Below, in pieces: positions 18,781-26,433 of a DNA stretch of 64,000 bases. The notes under the pieces are model-generated. The model worked only from the letters and a program-made list of their open reading frames with translations. It had not been told where the DNA came from and searched no databases. A program made the position numbers and the translations under genes. This DNA comes from a virus: positions 21,028-85,027 of the IMG/VR virus record IMGVR_UViG_3300032053_000032, one strand, 5' to 3'. The first letter of the stretch is position 1. Each line of letters opens with the position of its first letter.

Positions 18781-19411
18781 TCTCCAGTCTGTAGATCGCG
18801 CGCGCGGCTCCCTTCGTTTCGACCATCTCCTCCGATACCCTTCCCGTCACGATCAGCTCCTGAAGCGCACGCCGTACGGTGCGGTAAGCCATTGAGGTTT
18901 GGGTGCAAAGCTGATCGCTCGTCGCGCTGTCATCTCGCAGAGCTTGGATCACAGCGGTCTGCGACGCGGTTGCTCCATCGAGAAACAGACAGCGATCACA
19001 AGCGCGCGCGTCCTCGTGCTTCTTCTCGCCGCACGGGCAACACCGCAGCTTGCTAAGCCGACTCGTCTCTCGCATCCTGGCGGCCTTTACCGGATCACGC
19101 CGACGCTCTCGCTGTCTTGCGTTGTCCTCTTCACGAAACTTCGGATCTGAACGTCGACGCTTACCAGCCGCGCGCTGAAGCTCCTGCCATCGCTCGCGGT
19201 TCGAGTCGATCCAGCGGCGTCCGTTTGCCTTGTGGCGCTCCTTGTTGGCCTCGTACCAAGCGCGCCCTTGCGCCTTTAGGCAGTCCAAGCAGGTGTGTCG
19301 CAGGCGAATCTTGCCGCGCTGGAAGTATTCCAGGAAGAAATCCGACGTGAACGGCTTGGTTTTCTTGCAGAGGTTGCAGCGGAGTTTCTCGGGAGGAACG
19401 CGCACACGCAC
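18668..19411 (-). CDS. Zinc-finger plus winged-helix DNA-binding protein
   Basis: 247 residues from GTG at 19411, preceded by GGAG. N-terminal CNLCKK and a second Cys pair (CLDC) suggest an HNH-like zinc ribbon, followed by a very basic helical stretch. A second Cys group (CCPCGEKK, CDRC) precedes a winged-helix segment at about 155-210 (SATSDQLCTQTSMAYRTVRR). Possible repressor or homing-type DNA binder. The Pro/Arg-rich tail is encoded opposite the endolysin 3' end. The upstream gene's stop lies just before the start, so they are probably co-transcribed. Confidence 0.6.
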   Translation of the reverse strand: MRVRVPPEKLRCNLCKKTKPFTSDFFLEYFQRGKIRLRHTCLDCLKAQGRAWYEANKERHKANGRRWIDSNRERWQELQRAAGKRRRSDPKFREEDNARQRERRRDPVKAARMRETSRLSKLRCCPCGEKKHEDARACDRCLFLDGATASQTAVIQALRDDSATSDQLCTQTSMAYRTVRRALQELIVTGRVSEEMVETKGAARAIYRLEIMPLGAGSRWEGTATAPRGTPPAPAPPASQVPARRRR

Positions 19412-19416
19412 ACGCG

Positions 19417-20001
19417 CTACTCCGGTTCCTTCGGGCAGAACGTATCGAGGAGCCAGCGGCCCACGAGGTCGAGGACACTGTGGGCGATTGGATACTTTTC
19501 GTCACCCGTGAACCCGGACGGCTCGAACTTCATCGCCTTCCACTTCGAGGCGATAGCATAGCACGGCGTTCCATACTGCCAGGCGACGGAGGCAGCCATC
19601 GCAGCGCCATCGAACGCGCCGGAAGCGAGCGACCCGGACTTGCCGACTCTGATGAAGATCTCCCCTGGGCGCCCGTCTTCGTAAAGCCCGATGGTCACGT
19701 AGATCTTGACCACCCCGCTCGGGTTGTCTTCCGACGGGGCAGCTTGAATCCGAAACGCGCGCGTCGGTCCCTTACGCGTGTCGCTCAGGCGCTGGCGCTG
19801 GACCACGCGCGGGGGTGGATCTGCTGGTGCGCCAGCAGGAAGCGTTGAGGTGAACGCGTTGGGATCGTGCGACACCAACTCCTGCTTGAGGTCAAACGCG
19901 ATCTGCTCGCGTGGGGGCAGCACGAGCACGGTAGGTCCGTGACGACCGCTCTTGGATTCGAGAGGCTTCAGCTTTTGTGGCTTCTTGGGTTTGTTGCTCA
20001 C
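19417..20001 (-). CDS. Stand-alone TSCPD-domain protein (NrdJ C-terminal type)
   Basis: About 194 residues from GTG 20001, which overlaps the previous stop as GTGA; the ATG at 20022 lies inside that gene. The C-terminal half matches the TSCPD domain known from B12-dependent ribonucleotide reductases: DGRPGEIFIRVGKSGSLASG, then AWQYGTPCYAIASKW and KFEPSGFTGDEKYPIAHSVL. In NrdJ this domain is C-terminal and thought to bind nucleic acid or metal. No reductase is encoded nearby, so here it may be a free DNA-binding or regulatory module. Confidence 0.65.
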   Translation of the reverse strand: MSNKPKKPQKLKPLESKSGRHGPTVLVLPPREQIAFDLKQELVSHDPNAFTSTLPAGAPADPPPRVVQRQRLSDTRKGPTRAFRIQAAPSEDNPSGVVKIYVTIGLYEDGRPGEIFIRVGKSGSLASGAFDGAAMAASVAWQYGTPCYAIASKWKAMKFEPSGFTGDEKYPIAHSVLDLVGRWLLDTFCPKEPE

Positions 20002-20441
20002 TTGACCTCGATGATGGACCACCCACCGCCGTCCTTCTTGGCGACGCGGGTGACCTGGAAAAATCGGTACGGGTGCAGCTCGGCAGCGACCTTGATCTTG
20101 ACCCGGCCGGTTGGCTCCATGAAGCCCTTTACCTCGTGGAACTCTATCGAGCCATCGAGAAGAAGCACCCTGAAGTCCGGAACGTAGTACGTCATGTCCG
20201 CCAGGCGCAACTTTTCGGGCTCGAAGTCCCAGCGCACGACGTCCGGCGGGCTGCTATCAGACCACGGTGAGATGCGCCGGAGTTCCAGCACACGCGCGTA
20301 CGCGGCCTCCATCGCGTTCATCGCTCCTGGCTTGCGTCCCTTAGCGTGCCAGCGCCCCCTCACGGTCTTCGCCGTGGTCACGACGACTCCGGGCACCGGG
20401 TTGGGCAGGACGACCTTGGCGGGCTTCCTGGCGCGTGCCAT
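19998..20441 (-). CDS. DUF1064-type PD-(D/E)XK nuclease-like protein
   Basis: 147 residues. YYVPDFRVLLLDGSIEFHEV followed by KG gives the PD-x(n)-ExK active-site pattern of the restriction-endonuclease fold, as in phage DUF1064 proteins, which are thought to act as resolvase-like nucleases on branched DNA. A basic N-terminus (ARARKPAKVV) fits DNA binding. Overlaps its downstream neighbour by GTGA. Confidence 0.65.
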   Translation of the reverse strand: MARARKPAKVVLPNPVPGVVVTTAKTVRGRWHAKGRKPGAMNAMEAAYARVLELRRISPWSDSSPPDVVRWDFEPEKLRLADMTYYVPDFRVLLLDGSIEFHEVKGFMEPTGRVKIKVAAELHPYRFFQVTRVAKKDGGGWSIIEVK

Positions 20442-20740
20442 CAGTTTCCGTCGCTGTGATCAATGATATCGTACTTGTTGCAGGTCACGCGCAGGAAGTC
20501 CTGCCACGCTGTGGCGATGTCCGCGGCTAGCTCGCAGTCCGTGAGCAGGTGCTCCGGATCTCGGCAGAACTCGACGTGGTGAAGCATCTCCCCCTGCACC
20601 AAGGCCACCGCGATGAAGCCGTCGTCCATCGAAGAGAACATCCTCTTGATGACCTGGAGGAGCATGCGGATCTTGGGATGCACCGCGTCAGCCTGCGCCA
20701 TGACCTGCTCGACCGCGCTGCGTCTCTGAGCGTCCGTCAT
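20441..20740 (-). CDS. Small helical hypothetical protein
   Basis: 99 residues, mostly helical and acidic, with single Cys residues (EFCRDPEH, TDCELA). Start ATG overlaps the stop of a 37-residue membrane peptide by ATGA, and its stop meets the nuclease start, so this looks like one operon. No recognised family. Confidence 0.5.
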   Translation of the reverse strand: MTDAQRRSAVEQVMAQADAVHPKIRMLLQVIKRMFSSMDDGFIAVALVQGEMLHHVEFCRDPEHLLTDCELAADIATAWQDFLRVTCNKYDIIDHSDGN

Positions 20741-20850
20741 CGTAAGAACTCCTCGATTGAGGGGCTTACCGTCGCTGTGATCACAGCTAGCACCAGCACT
20801 ACCACCACGATGAACAACGTGGCGAGAACTTCATCCCTTCGCGACCTCAC
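20737..20850 (-). CDS. 37-residue single-TM protein
   Basis: Start GTG 20850 with AGGAGG 7 nt upstream; an in-frame ATG two codons earlier is too close to that site. The peptide has a basic start (RSRRDE), then about 20 hydrophobic residues (LATLFIVVVVLVLAVITATV) and a short polar tail. The stop overlaps the next ATG (ATGA). Small phage membrane proteins of this kind often block superinfection or modulate host envelopes, but nothing here proves it. Confidence 0.5.
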   Translation of the reverse strand: MRSRRDEVLATLFIVVVVLVLAVITATVSPSIEEFLR

Positions 20851-20888
20851 GAGCATACCTCCTGGCTTGGGCGACGCAGGAGATGTTG

Positions 20889-21044
20889 CTACGTGTCGTT
20901 GGGCAACTCAAGTGCGTGAGCAAGTTTGTGCAGAGCGTGGAGCGCGCGCTCCACGAAGGATGCGTTCCTTCGCTTTTCATGCGCCTTTTGCCAGTCCGAG
21001 GTACGCTTCTTGCGCGCTTTGGCGCGCTTCGACCACTTGCTCAT
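20889..21044 (-). CDS. Small basic hypothetical protein
   Basis: 51 residues from ATG 21044, which overlaps the VWA gene stop (ATGA). Very Lys/Arg-rich first half (SKWSKRAKARKKR), then a helix (SFVERALHALHKLAHALEL). Possibly a nucleic-acid-binding peptide. Function unknown. Confidence 0.45.
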   Translation of the reverse strand: MSKWSKRAKARKKRTSDWQKAHEKRRNASFVERALHALHKLAHALELPNDT

Positions 21045-22417
21045 CCGTCGTTCGTCTCGTCGATGGAGATAAACTTTCCCCACTCGCACGGGTGCTGCTG
21101 ATACGGGCCGACCAAGAGCCAGATGACGGAGGCCCACGGCGGTGGCTCGGCGGGTGCTGGACCCTGCCCATCGGTCACGATGATGATCACGTCTGGCCGC
21201 GGATTCTCGGTATCATCGGGCGGCAACCCAGCCAGGTACTCGAAGACGGGGCAGAAGTCCGTCCCGCCACCACCCTTGAGCTGCGCGGCAGCTTCCTGCC
21301 AGGAAGCCGCGCGTACCGCGGTGTGAACCGTGGCGTCGCAGGTCAGGAATGCCACGGACGCGTTCAGCACGGCGAGCACCCCCGACGCTTCCGCCATCGC
21401 GCGGTTCAGCTCGGCAACGCCCATCGACCCAGACGTGTCGACCACGAACGCAACGTTCGGCACGAACTCGTAGAAGCCGGCGAGGCGAGGCTTCCCTGGT
21501 CCGAAACCGAGCCCTGCCTGGCGCACCGACGTGCGCCGGTAGGTGTAGTCCACCACCCCTGCACGCTGCACGAGCCCGCGGATCGAGTGAGCCAGCTCCT
21601 GCTCCCAGGAGATCTTGGGTGGCTTCAACTCAGCGTCCGCCCACCGCTGAAGTCCTGCCGGAACGTCTCCGCGACCCTTGCTGGCTTCCTCGCGGATCGC
21701 TTCGGCTGTCTCGCGGCGGATCCGGCGGATCTCGGGTTCTGACTTCCCTACCTGACGGCCAGTCGAGTCCTTGGCGTCCTCATCCGGCTCGCCAGGCACC
21801 GCCTGCCCACCGCCGGACCCGCACCACCCGGTTCCCGCGCCGGGCTTGGCGCCCATCTCAGCGGCCTTCTCACCAGCCTTCTGAGCTTCCCCCTTTTCCC
21901 GCCCAGAGCCATTCCCAGACTGGTCTGGAGTTGACCCCCTGCCGAGCGCGGCCAGGCGGTTGTAGTAGTCCTCCGCGATGGATCCGGGCTTGAAGCCGAG
22001 CGTCTGAGGGAGCACCGGCGGGCTGGCCTTGGGCGCGCGGAACTCGCGGTCCTTGGCGTCTGGACCGTAATCGCCGGGCTGCTCGGGCTTGATGAGCACC
22101 AGGTCGTCGTTGATCTCCATGTCGTGCGCGATGTTCCAGAGGCGGTGTTCCCCGGCGTGCTTCTCGCAGCGGGTGAACGACTCGCGGAGCGGATGCATGA
22201 CCTCGTGGCAGAGAACCCAGGCGATCTCGCCCACGGTCCACCTCTCGATGGCCACCGGATCGTAGAGCGCGACCATTCGCGGCGTGATCCCGATGGTGCC
22301 CAGTTCCGGCTGCTCCCGGAACACCATCGAGTTGAGCGCGCGCCGGAAGTAGGGCAGCTTCTGCTTGGCGATGTGCCGGCCGGCCATCAGCTTCGCACGC
22401 GGGGTGAGGGTGGGCAT
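21041..22417 (-). CDS. DUF2201-like metallopeptidase with C-terminal VWA domain
   Basis: 458 residues. N-terminal zinc-type motif HEVMH at 71-75 inside a helical metallopeptidase-like domain. A long Gly/Glu-rich linker (about 165-230) leads to a VWA domain with an intact MIDAS motif DTSGSMG at 327-333 and a TDG at about 414-416. The neighbouring gene upstream encodes a MoxR-type AAA ATPase; such pairs act as chaperones or metal-insertion and remodelling machines in bacteria. Here the pair is separated only by a 48-residue peptide gene. Confidence 0.75.
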   Translation of the reverse strand: MPTLTPRAKLMAGRHIAKQKLPYFRRALNSMVFREQPELGTIGITPRMVALYDPVAIERWTVGEIAWVLCHEVMHPLRESFTRCEKHAGEHRLWNIAHDMEINDDLVLIKPEQPGDYGPDAKDREFRAPKASPPVLPQTLGFKPGSIAEDYYNRLAALGRGSTPDQSGNGSGREKGEAQKAGEKAAEMGAKPGAGTGWCGSGGGQAVPGEPDEDAKDSTGRQVGKSEPEIRRIRRETAEAIREEASKGRGDVPAGLQRWADAELKPPKISWEQELAHSIRGLVQRAGVVDYTYRRTSVRQAGLGFGPGKPRLAGFYEFVPNVAFVVDTSGSMGVAELNRAMAEASGVLAVLNASVAFLTCDATVHTAVRAASWQEAAAQLKGGGGTDFCPVFEYLAGLPPDDTENPRPDVIIIVTDGQGPAPAEPPPWASVIWLLVGPYQQHPCEWGKFISIDETNDG

Positions 22418-22421
22418 CGGG

Positions 22422-22568
22422 CTACTCCTTGCCGTACACGACGGCGGCCTTGAATGCGTAGAAGAACTCGGTATCGGTCCCTTCGGTCACCTCGGCGCGT
22501 ACCTGCTCGATGGTGAAACCGTAGGCGAGAAGGTTAGCGATCCGGCGGATGGTCGAGTTCGTTTCCAT
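22422..22568 (-). CDS. 48-residue peptide from a leaderless-type promoter
   Basis: ATG 22568 is 7 nt after a promoter -10 (CATACT), so mRNA would begin at or next to the start codon. The peptide begins METNS, the same five residues and 15 bases as the unrelated peptide gene at 29746. Mixed helical sequence (IRRIANLLAYGFTIEQVRAE). It leads the VWA gene and may couple to it. Confidence 0.5.
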   Translation of the reverse strand: METNSTIRRIANLLAYGFTIEQVRAEVTEGTDTEFFYAFKAAVVYGKE

Positions 22569-22604
22569 GAGAAGCAGTATGCTCGCTTTCCGCGTTGTAT
22601 GCAA
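22569..22604 (-). promoter_or_regulatory. Promoter cassette: up-type A with down-type alpha
   Basis: On the minus strand: TTGCAT, a 17-nt spacer containing GGAAAGCG, then CATACT and 7 nt (GCTTCTC) to the ATG. The upstream block at 22600-22616 is shared with the promoter at 24217, and the downstream block is shared with the promoter at 29710. Confidence 0.65.
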
Positions 22605-22628
22605 CAACTATTTTGCGGAAAGCGACGA

Positions 22629-23849
22629 TTAGCGACGTGACCGAGGCTGGAGGCCGGTCGCCTTGACGAACGGCTGCATCTTGGCGAGCACCGGCCGGGC
22701 TTCCGGGATTTGCGACAGCTCGCTATCGATGAGCGTTCCCATCGGGCGGATGCAGAGGTCAGCCATCTCGCCGACCACCTCCCCGAGGATGCCCCAGAGG
22801 ACCGTCGCGCGCGCCTTCCGCTTGTCGAGCTTCCGGTCTTCGAGGATGGTGGCGCACGCGTTGAGCGTGACCTCGGTGCGGTCGATGCGGTCCGGGTCGT
22901 GCGACCACTTCGTCACGCGGTCCATGACGTCGAGCGGGTTCGGCAGGTCGACCTTTTCGCGGTACTCGAACAGCTCCGAAGCTGCGCCGGCCCCCACAAA
23001 CGACGCAACGAACTCCTCCGCATCGCCGACTTCGAGCCCGTTCACCTCACCGGAGGACAGCGCGCGGGCTGCATTCTCCCAGGAGCGCGGAGAGCACCAC
23101 GCGCGGCCGGCCTTCCCGTCTCCGAGCTTGGGCACCTTCAGGAGCGCGTCGGGCACGGCCTTGATGTAGCCGGCGACCACCGCGCGCGCCTTCGCCCACG
23201 GGCTGCCCCAGTTCTCCATCACCCGAGCTTCTTCAGAAGCTGCCGATCCAAGCACGACTTCGGTGTGACGGTCGGCACCGGACCCGAGGAGCCAGGACGT
23301 CCACTCGCCGACGTCCGGCCGGTTGTCCTGAAGCCAGGGCAGGTGCCCCATGCGGTTCGCGACCGGGGCAGGCAGCTCGCTTCCACCCGCGGACAGCTCC
23401 GGCGGGTTGGCTGCTCCGAAGATGCGGACGCGCCGCCCGAGGAAGTGCGCGCCGATCCGCTTCTCGTGGATGAGCCCCATCAGCGCGGGACGAAGCGCAG
23501 CGGGCGCCGTGTTCGTCTCGTCCACGAAGACGATGCCCACCGGAACTCCCTGGGCATCAAGCAGGTTGTCGGTCCACTCCGGGGGTGGGTAGGTGAGGAT
23601 CATGCGGTCCACGATCTTGCCGTCCGGGTACTTGAACGGGCGGATCTCGGGCACCGGCGTCACGCCGAATGCGCCCTCCTGGCGCTCACCTGGCGACAGC
23701 ACCTCGACGTACAGCCCAGTCTCCCGGCCGAGCTGGAGGATCGCTTCGGTCTTCCCGACACCGGGAACGTCCCAGAGCAGCATGGGAAGGCCCCAGCCGC
23801 GGCTGGTGGGCGTGAAGAGTGCGGCGCGGAGAATATCGAGGCGGCTCAT
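22629..23849 (-). CDS. MoxR-type AAA+ ATPase
   Basis: 406 residues from ATG 23849 with CAGGAG upstream; longer frames run through a structured intergenic element. Walker A DVPGVGKT at 27-34, Walker B IVFVDE at 106-111, and a sensor-like GAANPP. MoxR ATPases remodel partner complexes together with VWA proteins, and the VWA metallopeptidase is the next large gene. The N-terminus lacks any extra domain. Target unknown; possibly host takeover or virion maturation. Confidence 0.8.
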   Translation of the reverse strand: MSRLDILRAALFTPTSRGWGLPMLLWDVPGVGKTEAILQLGRETGLYVEVLSPGERQEGAFGVTPVPEIRPFKYPDGKIVDRMILTYPPPEWTDNLLDAQGVPVGIVFVDETNTAPAALRPALMGLIHEKRIGAHFLGRRVRIFGAANPPELSAGGSELPAPVANRMGHLPWLQDNRPDVGEWTSWLLGSGADRHTEVVLGSAASEEARVMENWGSPWAKARAVVAGYIKAVPDALLKVPKLGDGKAGRAWCSPRSWENAARALSSGEVNGLEVGDAEEFVASFVGAGAASELFEYREKVDLPNPLDVMDRVTKWSHDPDRIDRTEVTLNACATILEDRKLDKRKARATVLWGILGEVVGEMADLCIRPMGTLIDSELSQIPEARPVLAKMQPFVKATGLQPRSRR

Positions 23850-23887
23850 GTAATTGGCTCCTGGTAGAGGTCTTGGGCAAAGCGTCC

Positions 23888-24001
23888 CGCTCGTGCCCGG
23901 CGCAACGTGGTCCTGGTGTTCTGGAAGGCTTTTGTATCGCCTTGCCGAACCTGGGCCTCCGTTACGGGCCGAGGTGGGAGCCGTTGCGCCGGGCACGAGC
24001 G
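23888..24001. other. 114-nt element with perfect 20-bp inverted ends and two inner hairpins
   Basis: Bases 23888-23907 and 23982-24001 are exact reverse complements (20/20). Inside, 23925-23943 forms AAGGC/GCCTT with a 9-nt loop, and 23950-23974 forms a GGCC/GGCC hairpin extended by CCT/AGG. The whole folds as a closed multibranch structure on either strand. It sits between a zinc peptide gene and the MoxR gene on the minus strand. It could be a structured RNA in the operon leader or a tiny MITE-like inverted-repeat element; no clear target duplication is seen. Confidence 0.55.
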
Positions 24002-24021
24002 AGGCGTTCCGCGCCAGTCTG

Positions 24022-24216
24022 TTACTCCTCGTCGATGCAGGCGAGGCAGGTCGCTCGGTGAGCGCGGACGGTGTCCGCGACGCACGCGGGGCACATCGGC
24101 GCTTCGCACCGGGGGCAGTACATGCCGCCGGAGTCATCTCCGCAGCCCGTGCAGATCTCCGGGTTGGTGTTTTCGTCAGTGCGGTCGTACTCCATCGCGT
24201 TCGTCTGATTGCTCAT
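24022..24216 (-). CDS. Small zinc-binding protein
   Basis: 64 residues from ATG 24216, 7 nt downstream of a promoter -10. Four Cys pairs (CTGC, CPRC, CPAC, CLAC) suggest a cross-braced or double zinc-ribbon fold. Such small zinc proteins often mediate protein or nucleic-acid contacts. It is followed by the inverted-repeat element and the MoxR gene. Confidence 0.55.
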   Translation of the reverse strand: MSNQTNAMEYDRTDENTNPEICTGCGDDSGGMYCPRCEAPMCPACVADTVRAHRATCLACIDEE

Positions 24217-24252
24217 GTTTCTTACTATGCTCGCTTTCCTCGGTTTGTGCAA
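24217..24252 (-). promoter_or_regulatory. Promoter cassette: up-type A with down-type beta
   Basis: Minus strand TTGCAC, 17 nt with GGAAAGCG, CATAGT, then AAGAAAC and ATG. The upstream block 24248-24264 matches the one at 22600-22616 in 16 of 17 bases, and the downstream block matches that of the promoter at 26718. Confidence 0.65.
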
Positions 24253-24297
24253 GAACTATTTTGCAGCTCAGCGTTTTATTTCAAGTGCCGTCGGTGA

Positions 24298-24537
24298 CTA
24301 CTCGTGGCTGGTGTCGCCGTCGTCCTTGTGGTGCTCGCAGCTCGCGCACCAGACGATGCCCTCCAAGGTCCGCTTGAGGGACAGGCTGACGCACTCGGGG
24401 CACAGCACGTGCCCACACCCGACGCAAACCTTCGCTCCAGGCGTGAGCACGTAGCCGAGATCTTCCACGAACTCGACCACGGAAGTCCCGCAGGACTCGT
24501 CGAGCGGTGCGCCAGGGCAGTTGGAGTTCGAGGCCAC
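24298..24537 (-). CDS. Small zinc-binding protein
   Basis: 79 residues from GTG 24537. CVGC and CPEC followed by CASC with a nearby His pair suggest one or two zinc sites. Acidic, His-containing tail (CEHHKDDGDTSHE). Function unknown; it belongs to the run of small Cys-rich proteins in this operon. Confidence 0.5.
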   Translation of the reverse strand: MASNSNCPGAPLDESCGTSVVEFVEDLGYVLTPGAKVCVGCGHVLCPECVSLSLKRTLEGIVWCASCEHHKDDGDTSHE

Positions 24538-24574
24538 TAGTACTCGCCCTTGGCATCAAAGTGCGCGTCATCAC

Positions 24575-24781
24575 TCACTTCTTCTCCGTTAGCGTGATCG
24601 TCAGATTGTGTGCAGTGTCCTTGGACAAGACATCAATTGCCCATGAAGTCGTCAGGGACTTATCTGCAATCGAAGGGTGATGTGCTCTGACCCAAGCGTG
24701 GATGGCTTCAACAATCTCACTCGAATCGAGTATGACCTTCACAGGCAACTCCTCTGGCATTTCCCGATACGGGTTTGTCAT
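24575..24781 (-). CDS. Small hypothetical protein
   Basis: 68 residues, ATG 24781 preceded by TGAGGT. Alpha/beta composition with VKVILDSSEIVEAIHAWVRA and a beta-like end (NLTITLTEKK). The stop of the 37-residue gene upstream lies within its ribosome binding region, so translation may be coupled. Confidence 0.45.
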   Translation of the reverse strand: MTNPYREMPEELPVKVILDSSEIVEAIHAWVRAHHPSIADKSLTTSWAIDVLSKDTAHNLTITLTEKK

Positions 24782-24788
24782 AAATACC

Positions 24789-24902
24789 TCACAGGCGGCT
24801 CGTCGTGAGAATCGAACTCACGTAATTCCCAGAGTCTGATGTCCAACGGAGTTCGCCGTGCGTCGCGATCTCGTTAGCTACCTTCCTTAACCAGTTCGGC
24901 AT
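24789..24902 (-). CDS. 37-residue hypothetical peptide
   Basis: ATG 24902 to TGA at 24789-24791; starts MPNWLRKVANEIATHGELRW. The DNA looks at first like a tRNA T-arm but no matching acceptor stem exists, while the reading frame is clean and its stop forms part of the next gene's SD (TGAGGT). No strong SD of its own. Confidence 0.4.
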   Translation of the reverse strand: MPNWLRKVANEIATHGELRWTSDSGNYVSSILTTSRL

Positions 24903-24935
24903 ACTGCAAGCGTGGGAGGTGCCGTAACAACTAGG

Positions 24936-25619
24936 TTAAACGCCGCGCTTTTTCAGCACACCGACGTGTTTAGCCACGCCGGCAGCACCCGAGATCGCGA
25001 ACAGCACCTCCATGTCCGCCTCCAGATCTGCCAGTCGCTGGCCGCCCGCGTCGAAGACGGCCTGGATCCGGTTCAAAGTCTCGCGCCGAACGACCACAGC
25101 CAGCGTCATGTCCGACGCGATCTGCACCGCCCAGCGAGGCGCGTAGGTGCCGGCCGGGCGGACGTACACCTCCATCTGCCGCGGCCCATGGATCGCTGCT
25201 TGGCGCTGTTTCCGAAGCGGCGGGTAGACGACGCCCGCCATCCCGTGGCCGTCGATCTGAACATAGCGCCGAACCTCGTAGCTAGTCTCGATCCGGTCGA
25301 CGTTGCTTCGCTGGATCGAAGCCGTCCCGTTACCCGCTGACACGAGTCCAGCCACGGCCATCTCCTTGCGCACCCGTTCCTGCCCAGACTTCATCTGCCG
25401 ACGCTGGCAGTGGCCCTCGACGACGTCTGACCCCTGGTGGCGGTAGAGATCCCGCGTTGCGCCACCGCACCATGGGCACTTCACCACGCCTTCCAAGCGG
25501 GATCTCTCGGCTTTAGCCGCGCGAGCGACCGCGACGCGCTCGACCATCGCGTCTCGCTTCTGGAGCAAGTTGTCGATGGACACCGACGGGACCAGCGACT
25601 CGTTCACGGGAGTAGTCAT
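24936..25619 (-). CDS. Hypothetical protein with N-terminal Cys/His zinc motif
   Basis: 227 residues from ATG 25619, which overlaps the previous stop by one base; longer frames run into the upstream gene. A zinc-like group CPWCGGATRDLYRH with a further HC follows a helical N-terminus. The central part is beta-rich (VRRYVQIDGHGMAGVVYPPL). It ends with a Gly/Ala helix and KKRGV. No known family; co-transcribed with the cyclotransferase-like gene. Confidence 0.5.
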   Translation of the reverse strand: MTTPVNESLVPSVSIDNLLQKRDAMVERVAVARAAKAERSRLEGVVKCPWCGGATRDLYRHQGSDVVEGHCQRRQMKSGQERVRKEMAVAGLVSAGNGTASIQRSNVDRIETSYEVRRYVQIDGHGMAGVVYPPLRKQRQAAIHGPRQMEVYVRPAGTYAPRWAVQIASDMTLAVVVRRETLNRIQAVFDAGGQRLADLEADMEVLFAISGAAGVAKHVGVLKKRGV

Positions 25620-26245
25620 CAGCGGGCCTTCCTGCGCGCTTTCGTGATCATGAGATCGGACGGCACGCTGCGCACGGGGTTGAGGTAGTTCGTCTCGCGC
25701 GCCAGCGCCTCGCCGCGGTGGCCTGCCCAGGTGTCCGCCCACGAGGCCAGCATCGAGGCGCGGGTGGCGGCTGCTTGCTTGTCGGCGTGCATCTGGCGCG
25801 CGGCCGACTGGCGGATCGCATCGTCGAGAGGAGCAAGCGCCCACCCCATCGCGAGGTAAGCGCGGGCGATCTGTCGAAGGTAGCCGTTCGTCGGCGCGCC
25901 GTAGGCGAAGGGCGTCACCTGCCGGTAGACGTGCGCCTTGACGGCCTTCCCGCTCGGAACGAACACCGGGAACACGTCACGTGCGTACGTCCACGGCGCA
26001 CCTTCGTAGCCGTCTAGCTTGGCAAGGTCTGCGCTGCTGACTTCCCACACGAGCCCGCGCACGACGTCGTTGCGGCTGGCTGCCTCCACCGTGGCAACCG
26101 TCGAGCCCCAGCTGCGCGAGTAGCCGGCGAACAGAAGCCGCTGCCCGCGCAGCTCGGCTGGAGCCACGAGGTCGGAGGATGGGCAGCGGTGCGCCATCTG
26201 CGCTGCGTCCATGTTCGACCCGAACGCGAAGACGAGCTGGCTCAC
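25619..26245 (-). CDS. Gamma-glutamyl cyclotransferase-like protein 1 (AIG2/GGCT fold)
   Basis: 208 residues. FAFGSNMDAAQM at 6-17 is the conserved substrate-binding loop of GGCT enzymes, and DGYEGAPWTY has Glu81 in the catalytic position. GGCTs release 5-oxoproline from gamma-glutamyl amides. The C-terminal about 60 residues are a basic extension. Together with a second GGCT and an amidoligase 1.3-3 kb upstream it suggests making and breaking of amide or gamma-glutamyl linkages. Confidence 0.75.
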   Translation of the reverse strand: MSQLVFAFGSNMDAAQMAHRCPSSDLVAPAELRGQRLLFAGYSRSWGSTVATVEAASRNDVVRGLVWEVSSADLAKLDGYEGAPWTYARDVFPVFVPSGKAVKAHVYRQVTPFAYGAPTNGYLRQIARAYLAMGWALAPLDDAIRQSAARQMHADKQAAATRASMLASWADTWAGHRGEALARETNYLNPVRSVPSDLMITKARRKAR

Positions 26246-26433
26246 GTGCTACCTCCTGCGAACGCGGATGGGATCCCGCTGGCCACCCGATCGCGATCAA
26301 GCTCGATTAGGCGCACCAGGTCGAGCTGTTCGACGAACACCCAACGATAGCCGCGGCCGGCCGCGTCCTTGTCGAGCGACTTCAGGAACGCCCATGTGAG
26401 CGGGTAGAAGTGCATGATCTTCATGTTGCTCAT
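26242..26433 (-). CDS. Small hypothetical protein
   Basis: 63 residues from ATG 26433 (overlaps the previous stop as ATGA). Starts SNMKIMHFYPLTWAFLKSLD and ends in a short acidic/Gly tail. Predicted alpha/beta. Unknown function. Confidence 0.5.
   Translation of the reverse strand: MSNMKIMHFYPLTWAFLKSLDKDAAGRGYRWVFVEQLDLVRLIELDRDRVASGIPSAFAGGST

Noticed and set aside
20549-21742. Long plus-strand ORF (397 codons)
   Set aside because: Shadow of the VWA protein gene and its neighbours; composition is atypical.
22710-23867. Long plus-strand ORF (385 codons)
   Set aside because: Opposite the MoxR gene, which has intact Walker motifs.
24795-24905. tRNA on the minus strand (T-arm-like GTGAGTTCGATTCTCAC)
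   Set aside because: No matching acceptor or anticodon arm; the same bases form a clean 37-codon ORF.
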